The position numbers and the translations under genes are program-made. From NCBI RefSeq assembly GCF_013131805.1, contig NZ_JABJRC010000001.1, positions 310,001 through 374,000 of the forward strand: a stretch of DNA of 64,000 nt. The letters run 5' to 3'. The notes under the pieces are model-generated. The model was not told the origin of the DNA. It did no database searches and saw nothing but the letters and a program-made list of their open reading frames with translations. This stretch comes from Kribbella sandramycini (GTDB lineage Bacteria; Actinomycetota; Actinomycetes; Propionibacteriales; Kribbellaceae). Below, piece by piece: positions 49,645 to 58,253 of this stretch (the first letter of the stretch is position 1; every line of letters begins with the position of its first letter).

Positions 49645-50952
49645 TCAGGTGCGGGCGATGCGGCTGATCAGGGTGGTGGCGGCCAGCGAGCGGGCGCCGA
49701 GTTTGGCGACGCTTTCGGCGATTTCGCGGTCGGTCGAGACGACCACGATCGGGCGGCCGGGCGGCTCGGCGCGGACGAGCTGGCGGATCACCTCGTCGGC
49801 GATGACGCCGGCCGGGCTGAACCGGACGCGGACGCCGCGGGGCGCGGTGAGCTGGACGGGGCCGGAGAGCTCGGCGCCGTCGAAGACGACCGTCACCTCG
49901 ATGCGGCGCTGGGCCACGAGGGCGCCCAGGGCGGTGACGAGGCGTTGGCGTTGCGAGTGCAGCGGCGAGGTCGGCCAGGCGGTCTTGGTGACGTTGTAGC
50001 CGTCGATGATCAGGTGGACCTGCGGGAGCGACAGGAGCTCGTCGAACAGGGACGAGTCGTCCTCGGGCGCCGTACGGCCGACCGGAGCCGCGTCGGGCTC
50101 GGTGCCGGCGACTGTGTCGGCCGGGCGTAGCTCTCCGCCTGGTGGGAGCGCCAGCTCGCGCCGGAGACCGCTGGCGGCCTCCAGGACGGTGTCGAGGAGG
50201 AGGCGGGTGCGGGTGGAGGCCATCTCGCGCTCCTGGCCCGCCGTACGCCGCGCAGCGTGCTCGATCGCCTCCAGCTCGGTGATGCGGGCGCGGAGCCGCC
50301 GTACCTCCCGCTCGACCTCGCTGCGGGCCGCTTCGACACGTTCGTCGGCGGTCTCGGCCTCCGTCGTCCGTGCGGCCAGGTCGGTCTGCAGACCGCCGAT
50401 CCGCTGCCGGGCCTCGTTGAGCTTCCGGCGTAGCGTCACGTTCTCGGTTTTGAGCTCGTTGACCTGTTCGCGGAGCCGCTCGCGGACCTGGCGGGTTTCG
50501 GTGCGCGCCTGGTCCAGCTGGTCGCTGAGCCGGGCGACAGCCTCGGAGTCGGCACGCGGCGTGTCTACGGCGACCTGCGCCGCATCGGCTACTCGCAGCT
50601 CCCAGTCGTCGGGGCGTAGTAGGTAGGCCAGCGCGGCGATCTCGACCGGGTCGGCCGCCGGAACAGGGATGCCTTCGGCAACGGCGTCGCCCAGCTCCTG
50701 GTGTTCGCGACGAACCTGGAACGCGGTCAACCGCCGGAAATGCTCGTCGGTCTCCAGAATCGGCCCGAGCACGGACGCCGAGAGCTTTGCGCGTTTCGCC
50801 GGCGCGAAACTGGCGAACCGCCGCAGCGGCGCCGGGATGTCGGTCGCGGGCAACTGGCCGAGCGCCTGCGCGGCAAGCGTCAGAACGCGTTGCCGGACCG
50901 GTTCGGGCAAAGTGGTAGCGGCGCAGCTCGCGGCGGTGCCTGCCTCAGTCAC
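49645..50952 (-). CDS. NYN-domain (PIN-like) ribonuclease with coiled coil
   Basis: A 435-residue protein. The N-terminal ~140 residues are helical ('LPEPVRQRVLTLAAQALGQL', 'DPVEIAALAYLLRPDDWELR'). A long coiled coil spans ~150-270, and the C-terminal ~165 residues form a YacP/Rae1-like NYN domain: 'VHLIIDGYNVTKTAW', 'VTVVFDGAELSGP' and 'IVVVSTDREIAESVAKLG' provide the acidic metal-binding residues of this endoribonuclease fold. The start is uncertain; GTG 50952 gives a short N-tail comparable to homologues. It is divergent from the DEDDh gene, with a 167-nt hairpin in between. Confidence 0.82.
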   Translation of the reverse strand: MTEAGTAASCAATTLPEPVRQRVLTLAAQALGQLPATDIPAPLRRFASFAPAKRAKLSASVLGPILETDEHFRRLTAFQVRREHQELGDAVAEGIPVPAADPVEIAALAYLLRPDDWELRVADAAQVAVDTPRADSEAVARLSDQLDQARTETRQVRERLREQVNELKTENVTLRRKLNEARQRIGGLQTDLAARTTEAETADERVEAARSEVEREVRRLRARITELEAIEHAARRTAGQEREMASTRTRLLLDTVLEAASGLRRELALPPGGELRPADTVAGTEPDAAPVGRTAPEDDSSLFDELLSLPQVHLIIDGYNVTKTAWPTSPLHSQRQRLVTALGALVAQRRIEVTVVFDGAELSGPVQLTAPRGVRVRFSPAGVIADEVIRQLVRAEPPGRPIVVVSTDREIAESVAKLGARSLAATTLISRIART

Positions 50953-51038
50953 CGGCCCGCAGTCCGTGATGCAGACCACAACGGCTCGGCGCGACGGCCG
51001 ATTTCGCGGTGATCGCCTGTGTACGCATACCAAGAGCC

Positions 51039-51205
51039 TAGGGCATGTCGCCCAATTCCACGCCGTAGCGAGGAGGTGCTCGGTGCGGTAGCTCGGTGTG
51101 CGGGGGCGGAGGGTTCGATGCGGAGCATCGTGCCCTTTGCACCCGTACGGCGAGATGCTGTGCCGAGTGCCCCGCAGTAGGCGTGGGGTTGGGTGACGTG
51201 CCCTA
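51039..51205 (+). ncRNA. Candidate 167-nt long-hairpin RNA or MITE
   Basis: The two halves are inverted copies centred at 51122-51124. Pairing by hand gives an uninterrupted 26-bp outer stem (51039-51064 with 51180-51205) and continued pairing to a 6-bp tip CGATGC-GGA-GCATCG: about 60 Watson-Crick and 15 G-U pairs, 4 mismatches, small bulges. None of the departures is A-C, so pairing is complete only in a plus-strand RNA. Both ends are TA (TA-GGGCATGTC ... GTGCCC-TA), which would also fit a mariner/IS630-type miniature element. Transcription is not shown. Confidence 0.55.
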
Positions 51206-51252
51206 AGTCGACGCGCCTGCGTGTCACCCGCGGAATTGTCGGTGGCGGCTTC

Positions 51253-51258
51253 TAGCGT
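51253..51258 (+). promoter_or_regulatory. -10 box of the DEDDh gene, leaderless start
   Basis: TAGCGT ends 7 bases before the ATG at 51266, with no ribosome site between. The -35 region is not clear. Confidence 0.4.
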
Positions 51259-51265
51259 CGTCGCC

Positions 51266-53053
51266 ATGACCAGCCCGATGCGCCCGCCGGCCTCGGAACC
51301 GCTGACGCCGATCCGCGGTGTCCAGCCGAGTTTCGACGACTTGGGGACGCCGCTGCGCGACCTGACGTTCTGCGTCGTCGACCTGGAGACCACCGGGGGC
51401 GCGCCGGGCGAGTCGGGGATCACCGAGATCGGCGCGGTCAAGGTGCGCGGCGGCGCCGTGGTCGGCGAGTTCCAGACGCTGGTCAACCCGGCCGATCCGA
51501 TTCCGCCGTTCATCGCCGTCCTGACCGGCATCACGAACCAGATGGTTGCCGCGTCACCCCGGATCGGCTCGGTGCTGCCGGCGTTCCTGGAGTTCGCCCG
51601 CGGCTGCGTGCTGGTCGCGCACAACGCGCCGTTCGACGTGGGCTTCCTGAAACACGACAGCCTCGTCCACGGGTACGACTGGCCCGATTTCACCGTCGTC
51701 GACACCGCGCTGCTGGCCCGCCGGGTGATCACGCCGGACGAGGCGCCGAACTGCAAACTCGGGACGCTGGCCAAACTCTTCCGGACCAAGGTCACGCCGA
51801 ATCACCGCGCCCTGTCGGACGCGCGCGCCACGGTCGACGTCCTGCACGGGCTTTTCGAGCGGGTCGGCTCGCTCGGGGTCCAGACGCTGGAGGATCTGCA
51901 GACGTTCTCGTCCCGGGTCGCGCCCGCCGTGCGCGCGAAACGGCATCTGTCCGAGCAGTTGCCGCACGCACCGGGTGTGTACCTGTTCACCGACGACCGC
52001 GGCGAAGTCCTGTACGTCGGCAAGTCGAAGGATCTGCGCAACCGCGTCCGCTCGTACTTCACCGCCTCCGAGACGCGCAGCCGGATCGGCGAGATGGTCG
52101 GGATCGCGACCGGCGTCCGCGGGATCGAGTGCGGGACGCCGCTGGAGGCGGAGGTCCGCGAGCTGCGGCTGATCGCGGAGCACAAGCCGCGGTACAACCG
52201 GCGGTCGAAGTTCCCCGAGCGGCAGCACTGGCTGAAGGTCACGGTCGAGCCGTTCCCCCGGCTGTCGCTGGTCAAACAGCTGAAGGACGACGACGGCGGC
52301 TACCTCGGCCCGTTCAGCTCGCGGAAGACCGCCGAGCGGGCGATGGCCGCGCTGCACGAGGCCTTCCCGATCCGGCAGTGCACGGCGCGGATGTCGCGGC
52401 GGCCGTCGCTGTCGCCGTGTGTGCTGGCCGAGATGGGCCGCTGCGTGGCGCCGTGCGACGGGCGCATCTCGATGGATTCGTACGGCGAGTTCGTCGACGA
52501 GCTGCGGGTCGCGCTGATCGCGGATCCGACCCCGGTGATCGAGGCGCTCGACAAGCGGATCGACGTCCTGTCGGCCGATGAGCGGTTCGAGGACGCCGCC
52601 GTCCACCGGGATCGGCTGAGCGCGTTCGTGCGCAGCTCGGCCCGCATGCAGCGGATGGCGTCGCTGACCGGGTGCGCGGAGATCTGCGCGGCCCGGCGGA
52701 CGGAGGAGGGCGGCTGGGAGCTGCATGTGATCCGTCGCGGCCGGCTGGCCGCGGCCGGGGTCAGCCCGCGCGGCACCGACCCGCGGCGGTATCTGGAGAT
52801 GCTGCGCGCCTCGGCGGAGACGGTGCTGCCGGGGATCGGTCCGGTCGCGTCGGCGTCCCCCGAGGAGCTCGACCTGATCCTGCGCTGGCTGGACCAGCCC
52901 GGTATCCGCCTCGTCGAGGTGGACGGCACCTGGACGTGCCCGATCACCGGCGCCGGCCGGCACCTGACCAGGCTCGACAGCGCGGGGAACGACCTGCAGC
53001 ACCCGTCCGAACGCCGCCGGATGCGGCCGCTCGGCCCGGCTCGGGCCAGCTGA
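51266..53053 (+). CDS. DEDDh exonuclease fused to UvrC-type GIY-YIG nuclease
   Basis: A 595-residue fusion. Residues ~30-200 form a DnaQ-like 3'-5' exonuclease ('FCVVDLETTG' with the D-E pair, 'LVAHNAPFDVGFL', 'NHRALSDARATVDV' with H-D). Residues ~225-310 form a GIY-YIG nuclease ('APGVYLFTDDRGEVLYVGKS', 'LRNRVRSYF'). A UvrC-like Cys region follows ('IRQCTARMSRRPSLSPCVLA'), but the UvrC RNase-H and HhH ends are missing. It resembles M. tuberculosis Rv2191 (from memory), a DNA-repair-associated protein of this architecture. The ATG is apparently leaderless. Confidence 0.9.
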   Translation: MTSPMRPPASEPLTPIRGVQPSFDDLGTPLRDLTFCVVDLETTGGAPGESGITEIGAVKVRGGAVVGEFQTLVNPADPIPPFIAVLTGITNQMVAASPRIGSVLPAFLEFARGCVLVAHNAPFDVGFLKHDSLVHGYDWPDFTVVDTALLARRVITPDEAPNCKLGTLAKLFRTKVTPNHRALSDARATVDVLHGLFERVGSLGVQTLEDLQTFSSRVAPAVRAKRHLSEQLPHAPGVYLFTDDRGEVLYVGKSKDLRNRVRSYFTASETRSRIGEMVGIATGVRGIECGTPLEAEVRELRLIAEHKPRYNRRSKFPERQHWLKVTVEPFPRLSLVKQLKDDDGGYLGPFSSRKTAERAMAALHEAFPIRQCTARMSRRPSLSPCVLAEMGRCVAPCDGRISMDSYGEFVDELRVALIADPTPVIEALDKRIDVLSADERFEDAAVHRDRLSAFVRSSARMQRMASLTGCAEICAARRTEEGGWELHVIRRGRLAAAGVSPRGTDPRRYLEMLRASAETVLPGIGPVASASPEELDLILRWLDQPGIRLVEVDGTWTCPITGAGRHLTRLDSAGNDLQHPSERRRMRPLGPARAS

Positions 53054-53112
53054 CCCGGCCGCCGCCAACTATGCTTCGGCGGGTCGAAGTCTGATTCGAG
53101 GGAGAGGACGAC

Positions 53113-53400
53113 ATGGTCACCGCGATCGTGTTCATCAAGGCCGACGTCGCGCGCATCCCGGAGGTCGCCGAGCAGGTGGCGGCGATCGAGGGTGTCAGCG
53201 AGGTGTACTCCGTGACCGGCGGGCTCGACCTGATCGCGATGATCCGGGTCGCCCGGCACGACGATCTCGCGACCGTGATCCCCGATCACCTGAACCGGGT
53301 CCCCGGCGTCCTCAGCACCGAGACGCACATCGCCTTCCGCGCCTACTCGTCGCACGACCTGGAGGCCGCGTTCAGCCTGGGCCAGGAGGACGGCGTCTGA
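53113..53400 (+). CDS. RAM-domain protein (Lrp/AsnC ligand-binding domain only)
   Basis: A 95-residue protein consisting only of the Lrp/AsnC effector-binding (RAM) domain: 'AIVFIKADVARIPEVAEQVA', 'GVSEVYSVTGGLDLIAMIRV', 'GVLSTETHIAFRAY'. The DNA-binding half of Lrp is absent, so it cannot act alone as a repressor; such proteins bind amino acids or partner with full Lrp members. GAGAGGA lies 5 bases before the ATG. It is a constant neighbour of the trpD/qcr block in actinobacteria, as far as I recall. Confidence 0.9.
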   Translation: MVTAIVFIKADVARIPEVAEQVAAIEGVSEVYSVTGGLDLIAMIRVARHDDLATVIPDHLNRVPGVLSTETHIAFRAYSSHDLEAAFSLGQEDGV

Positions 53401-53448
53401 GGTGATTTCCCGGCCCGCGCTGACACGAGCTGAAGTTACGGTGAACGC

Positions 53449-55677
53449 ATGAGCAATCCTCCCGCTGGCTGGTATCCGGATCCCACCGGACAGCCCGACA
53501 CCATTCGCTGGTGGAACGGGAAGCAGTGGACCAACCGCACCGACCAGGAGGGCGCTGCCGAGGAGCCTGCTGCTCCGGTGGAGTCGACCGAGGTCACGGA
53601 GGTCCAGGCGCCGGTGTGGGGCGCCACGGCGTCCGGTGGCGGCGGTTCGGCGGGCAGCGGCTGGTGGACGTCGCCGGAGCCGGCGGAGAGCGGGCCGCGG
53701 CTGACTGCGGTGGCGAACGGCGACGACGTACCGGCGGGCGGTGCGGACGACGGCGCTGCGGACGACGGGATGACGCCGTTCGAGCGGGCTCGGGCGACGT
53801 GGGGTGCACCGGAGCTGGCGACTGCGCCGCCGGAGCACTGGACGCAGCGTCCGCTGCCGGAGCCGGGGGTGGATGAGCCGACGCCGGATGAGGTGTCACC
53901 GGAGGTTGCTGAAACTCCGGCGGGTGGTTGGAAGCTGCGGCTGGCGCCGGCTCCGGCGTCCGCGGATGAGACTGGTGATGACTCGGCTGCGGTGAGCGCG
54001 GCGGGCAGCTGGGGTGTCGAGACTGGTGACGACGCCGGGGCTGCGGAGCCGACTGCGACTGTCGGCTGGGGTGTCGAACCGGAGCCGACACAGGAGGCCC
54101 CGACTTGGGGTGGTGAGTCGGCGAAGCCGGCTGAGGTGAGCACAGCGTCGGTGACGCCGGAGCCGACTGCCGACGACGGGCAGGGCTGGTCCGCGGTGAG
54201 CTGGACCGAGACGCCAAACCCGGCGCGCAAACCGCAGCCCGCTCCGGTCGACACGCCCGACGACGAGCCGACGCAGGTCCAGTCCGCCTGGGGTGTGGAC
54301 CCGGAGCTGCAGCAGACGCCGAGCCAGCAGACCTGGGGCGTCGCAGCCAGCGCCACTCCCCCAACAGCCGACGGGTGGGGCCCGCAGCCGGACACCACCG
54401 ACGGCACGCAGCCCGACCCCTCGCAGTCCCCTGACAGCACGACGTCCTGGGGCACCACGCCAGACAACACCTCCCAGGCGACCGGCACGACGTCCTGGGG
54501 GGTGCAGTCTGACAACACCTCGCAGGCGGCTGAGGGTGGTGCGCCCTGGGGTGCACAGCCGGACAGCACGCAGCAGGCCGGCGCGAGTGCTGCGTCGTCT
54601 GACAGCAGCACCTCCCAGGCGTCCGGGACGACGCCCTGGGGTGCACAGCCCGATGACACCGCCACCCAGTGGGGTGCGAGTCAGCAGGGCGGTAGTGGGT
54701 GGGACACCGGACAGCAGGGGGACTCCGGTCCGTGGGGTCAGACTGCTGTGGAGGGACAGCAGGGCGGGCCTTGGGGTGGCGGGCCGGAGCAGGCGCCGGC
54801 GTCCGAGCAGGGCGGGCCGTGGGGCGGAGCGCAGCAGGCTTGGGGCGCGGAGGCCAAGAGCGGAGGCTCGGCTGCGGTTGAGTCGAAGGGTGTTGGGTGG
54901 GGTGCCGGGCCGGCGGTTTCGGCGAGCGGCGGTGGGCAACGCGGGGGTGTGAAGAAGAAGCCGTCCGGCGGCGGTGGCGGCGGCTCGGGTGCGAAGCTGC
55001 CGCTGATGATCGGCGGGGCGATCGCCGTGGTGATGCTGATCGTGGCCGCGGTGTTCCTGATCAAGGGCTCGGGTGACGACAAGCAGGCCGGGCCGGGCGA
55101 TCCGACCACCCAGCCGACGAACCAGCCGTCCGGTGACACCAAGCCCGGCCAGTCGAAGAACCCGAAACTGCACGAGGGCGAGCGGATCTCCGCCGACGCG
55201 ATCTCGTTCCCGCGCCAGGCCGGCGGCTGGTCGGACCGCAAGCGCCTCGTCCCGCAACTGCTGAACTCCAGCGGCCAGTACGTCCTCCTGCAGCAGGACT
55301 TCGACGGCCGCAACGACTGGAACGCCGATATCTTCGTCGGTGCCCTCGGCAACAGTTCCGGTTTCGGCGGCGACCCGAAGGCGACCGCGCTGCAGCTCGC
55401 GAAGCAGGTCGGCGCGAGCCTGTACGGCGATATCGGCGTGACCTTCAAGGCCGGGCCGAACGCCGCCGTCGAGCGGTCCGGCAAGTCCGGCTGGTTCGTC
55501 CAGCAGACCGTCACCGCGACCTCACCCAAGATCAAGGCCCGCACCCTCACCCTCACCGTCGCCGTCTTCGACCTAGGCGACGGCACCGCCGTCGCCTACA
55601 TCAGCGACATCCCCACCACCCGGCCGGACCTGAAGGCGGCCGAGACCAAGGCCTACCAGGGACTCACCGTTGGCTGA
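53449..55677 (+). CDS. DUF2510 low-complexity single-TM protein
   Basis: A 742-residue protein. Residues ~4-30 are a DUF2510 motif ('PPAGWYPDPTGQPDTIRWWN'). Residues ~35-510 are low complexity, with many 'TSWGTTPDNTSQ'- and 'PWGAQPD'-like repeats rich in Trp, Gly, Gln, Ser and Pro. One transmembrane segment ('LPLMIGGAIAVVMLIVAAVF', ~517-540) leads to a Thr/Pro linker and an extracellular domain (~575-742). That domain is homologous to the C-terminus of the next gene. The cytoplasmic repeat region may bind or phase-separate (speculation). The role is unknown; the gene lies in the envelope/respiration block. Confidence 0.82.
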   Translation: MSNPPAGWYPDPTGQPDTIRWWNGKQWTNRTDQEGAAEEPAAPVESTEVTEVQAPVWGATASGGGGSAGSGWWTSPEPAESGPRLTAVANGDDVPAGGADDGAADDGMTPFERARATWGAPELATAPPEHWTQRPLPEPGVDEPTPDEVSPEVAETPAGGWKLRLAPAPASADETGDDSAAVSAAGSWGVETGDDAGAAEPTATVGWGVEPEPTQEAPTWGGESAKPAEVSTASVTPEPTADDGQGWSAVSWTETPNPARKPQPAPVDTPDDEPTQVQSAWGVDPELQQTPSQQTWGVAASATPPTADGWGPQPDTTDGTQPDPSQSPDSTTSWGTTPDNTSQATGTTSWGVQSDNTSQAAEGGAPWGAQPDSTQQAGASAASSDSSTSQASGTTPWGAQPDDTATQWGASQQGGSGWDTGQQGDSGPWGQTAVEGQQGGPWGGGPEQAPASEQGGPWGGAQQAWGAEAKSGGSAAVESKGVGWGAGPAVSASGGGQRGGVKKKPSGGGGGGSGAKLPLMIGGAIAVVMLIVAAVFLIKGSGDDKQAGPGDPTTQPTNQPSGDTKPGQSKNPKLHEGERISADAISFPRQAGGWSDRKRLVPQLLNSSGQYVLLQQDFDGRNDWNADIFVGALGNSSGFGGDPKATALQLAKQVGASLYGDIGVTFKAGPNAAVERSGKSGWFVQQTVTATSPKIKARTLTLTVAVFDLGDGTAVAYISDIPTTRPDLKAAETKAYQGLTVG

Positions 55678-58168
55678 CGACGACACCACCCAGACCCCGC
55701 CCCCACGCCGCACCGGCCGCCACGCCGCCCCACCCCCCGTAACCCCCCACCGCCGCCCCGCCCCCACCCCCCAAGCCACCACCCCCGCCGACCCCGTCGC
55801 GCCCACACCCCCGGCCGACCCCCTCGCGCCTGCCCTCCCGCCCCCTCCCGCCACCCCCTCCGGCGCCGACTACTGGTCCGCCGCCATCCCCTCCCCCGGC
55901 GAAGAACCCCTCACCGACGTCCTGGGCGGCCAATCCCCAGCCCCCGCCCCACCGCCCCCGCCACCCCCAAGAGCCCCCCGCCCACCAGCAGACAGCCCGC
56001 TCCAACCGCAGTCCGCTCCCGCCGCCCCCCAGCACCCGCACGGCGTACCCCCACACAACCAGCCGCGAGGCACGCAGCCGCCGCAACCCGGCCAACCTGG
56101 CGCCGTACCCCCACAAACCGCACCCCCGCACGCCCAGCAGGCGCACGGTGTTCCCCCGCACAACCAGCCACCACCGACCAGCCGACCTGGCGCGGCACCG
56201 CTGCAAGCCGCACCCCGCAGCACGCAACAACCCCACGGCGGCACCCCGCAGGGTGCGGTCATTCCACCGGCCGATGCATCCGGCGCGGGACGGCCCCAGG
56301 CCGCATCCCCCGGTCCCCGACCGACACACCGAGTTCCCCCGCAGAGCGGACAACCGCAGCCCAGCCGACCCGGTGCAGCACCACCGCACCCGCAAGGCCA
56401 CCAGAGCGGACTGCCATCGGTCGGTTCACCTGGCGCGGGACGGCCACAGGCAGCACCCCCAGGAACCCAGCCGCCGCCCAGCGCTGCCCCGCAGAGCGGA
56501 CAGTCACGGGTCAGTCCGCCCAGTGCAGCACCACAGGCAGCACCCTCAGGCACCCAGCCGCCACACAGCGCTCCCCCACACAGTCAGCCGCAAGGCGGGC
56601 AGCCACCACATGCCAGTCGGCCTGGTGCGGCACCGCCGCAGGTCAGTCCGCCCGGTCCAGCACCACAGGCAGCACCCCCAGGCGTCCAGCCGCCACACAG
56701 CGCTCCCCGACAGAGCGGACAGCCGCAGGCCAGCCGGCCCGGTGCAGCACCCCCCGGCGCCCAGCCACCGCACGGTGCTGCCCCGCACGGTCAGCCGCAA
56801 GGCGGGCAGGCGCCGCAAGTCAGTCGGCCTGCGGCGGCACCGTCGCACACCCCGCGCCCTGGCACTCAACCTGCGAGCGGCGGGGTCGTGCAGGGTGGGC
56901 GGCCGTCGTGGGTGGCGCAGGCGGGTGAGGTTGGGCCGCAGATGCCGTACGGGCCGCCGGTCGGTGGTCCTGCAACTGGTGGGCCGCCGGTTGGCAGGCA
57001 GCCGGTGGCCGGCCAGGCGGCTCCTGGTGGACCGCCTGCTGCTGGACCACCGCATGTAGCCGGGCAGGCTCCGGTTGGTGGGCTGGTGCCGGGTCGTGGC
57101 TTGCCTCCGGTCGGGCAGGCGCCGGGTCGTCAGGCGTTGACTGGTGAGCAGCCGGGTGCGCCGGTACCAGGTGGCGCGGCGTCCGGAGGTGGACAGCCTC
57201 AGCACGGGCAGGCGCCAGGCGGTCAGGCGACGGCCGGCGGGCAGGTGCCAGGTGACGCATCTGGTGGTGGGCTGCCTGTGCGTGGGCGGGCGCAGGGTGG
57301 TGGGCGGCCGGTTGTAGGTGAGTCGGTGGTGGGTGGTGCGGCGGGCGGTGGTGGAGTGCCTGTGCGTGGGCAGGTGTCGGGTGGGTTGGGTTGGCGGGAG
57401 GCGGGTGTGGTGGCTGAGGCTGAGGGGTATGGGTTGGTGGCTGGGCGGGGTGGTGGGGAGCGGCGCGCTCGGGTGGTGGGGGTGCTGGTGCTGGTTCTGG
57501 TGGCGCTGGCGGTTACTGGGTTGAGTGTGGGGTGGATCTGGACTCGGGCGGATGCGGTGGCGCCGGTGGCGTTGCCGTCGGGGCCGCCGGTGGGGCTGAA
57601 GACGGTGGATCCGTCGGTGAAGCCTTCGGAGACGCCGCCGCCGCGGGGGCGGGTGCTGGGGGCGCAGATTGTTGCCGCCAACAACGACACGATGCCGATC
57701 ATGGGCTCGGCCTGGGGGAACACCGGCGAGCGGACGAGCCTGTACGGCGGCGCCGCGATCTGGCTCGACGTGCACGAGAACTACAACGGCGCAGCCGACT
57801 GGGGCAACTACGTCGCGTTCGGTCAGCTGGCGCCCGAGGTGAAGGTGGCGCGGACGCCGGCCGGGCTGAAGGCGGCCGCGACGCAGGCCGGCTCGCGGGC
57901 GCTGATCGGGCTGTACGGCGACGCCCCGAAACTCTCGGGGACGACGCACAAGGCGATCACCGTCGACGGCCACCCGGGCCACGAGATCACCACCCGGGTC
58001 GCGGTCAGCGCGCCGAAGCTCAAGGAGACGTTCTCCACCGTGCTGATCGCCGTCATCGACCGCGGCGACGGCACGATCGCGGTCTCGATCGGCGACATGG
58101 CCGGCAGCACTCCGGAGTGGACCCAGGTCTGGCGCACCAAGGTGAGCCAGATCAAGATCAACCGCTGA
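55670..58168 (+). CDS. Proline-rich repeat single-TM protein, paralogue of preceding gene
   Basis: An 832-residue protein, TTG start overlapping the upstream stop by 8 bases with AGGGA 8 bases before it. Residues ~1-590 are Pro/Gln/Gly-rich, with ~35-residue degenerate repeats such as 'QPPHSAPPHSQPQGGQPPHA' (about 56,450-56,870). A TM helix ('VVGVLVLVLVALAVTGLSVG', ~602-624) is followed by an extracellular domain (~660-832). It shares 'DWGNYVAFG', 'LIGLYGDA', 'VAVSAPKLKE' and 'DRGDGTIAVSIGDM' with 'DWNADIFVG', 'GASLYGDI', 'VTATSPKIKA' and 'DLGDGTAVAYISDI' of the preceding protein. It lacks DUF2510. Function unknown. Confidence 0.75.
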   Translation: MADDDTTQTPPPRRTGRHAAPPPVTPHRRPAPTPQATTPADPVAPTPPADPLAPALPPPPATPSGADYWSAAIPSPGEEPLTDVLGGQSPAPAPPPPPPPRAPRPPADSPLQPQSAPAAPQHPHGVPPHNQPRGTQPPQPGQPGAVPPQTAPPHAQQAHGVPPHNQPPPTSRPGAAPLQAAPRSTQQPHGGTPQGAVIPPADASGAGRPQAASPGPRPTHRVPPQSGQPQPSRPGAAPPHPQGHQSGLPSVGSPGAGRPQAAPPGTQPPPSAAPQSGQSRVSPPSAAPQAAPSGTQPPHSAPPHSQPQGGQPPHASRPGAAPPQVSPPGPAPQAAPPGVQPPHSAPRQSGQPQASRPGAAPPGAQPPHGAAPHGQPQGGQAPQVSRPAAAPSHTPRPGTQPASGGVVQGGRPSWVAQAGEVGPQMPYGPPVGGPATGGPPVGRQPVAGQAAPGGPPAAGPPHVAGQAPVGGLVPGRGLPPVGQAPGRQALTGEQPGAPVPGGAASGGGQPQHGQAPGGQATAGGQVPGDASGGGLPVRGRAQGGGRPVVGESVVGGAAGGGGVPVRGQVSGGLGWREAGVVAEAEGYGLVAGRGGGERRARVVGVLVLVLVALAVTGLSVGWIWTRADAVAPVALPSGPPVGLKTVDPSVKPSETPPPRGRVLGAQIVAANNDTMPIMGSAWGNTGERTSLYGGAAIWLDVHENYNGAADWGNYVAFGQLAPEVKVARTPAGLKAAATQAGSRALIGLYGDAPKLSGTTHKAITVDGHPGHEITTRVAVSAPKLKETFSTVLIAVIDRGDGTIAVSIGDMAGSTPEWTQVWRTKVSQIKINR

Positions 58169-58174
58169 ACACGC

Positions 58175-58217
58175 CGACGCCCACCACCCGGTAACACGAA
58201 CCCGGTGGTGGGCGTCG
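58175..58217. terminator. Bidirectional terminator between convergent genes
   Basis: CGACGCCCACCACC and GGTGGTGGGCGTCG form a perfect 14-bp stem around a 15-base loop, placed between the proline-rich gene (plus) and trpD (minus). Confidence 0.75.
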
Positions 58218-58253
58218 AGCGTGCGACCTGCGCCCCCGAAGAGGTTGGTCGGC

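Larger units (their letters stand above)
50953..51265. other. 313-bp divergent intergenic region holding a long inverted repeat
   Basis: This gene-free stretch lies between the NYN gene (minus) and the DEDDh/GIY-YIG gene (plus). More than half of it is one imperfect inverted repeat (51039-51205). The rest holds a -10-like TAGCGT (51253-51258). No frame in it looks coding. Confidence 0.7.
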
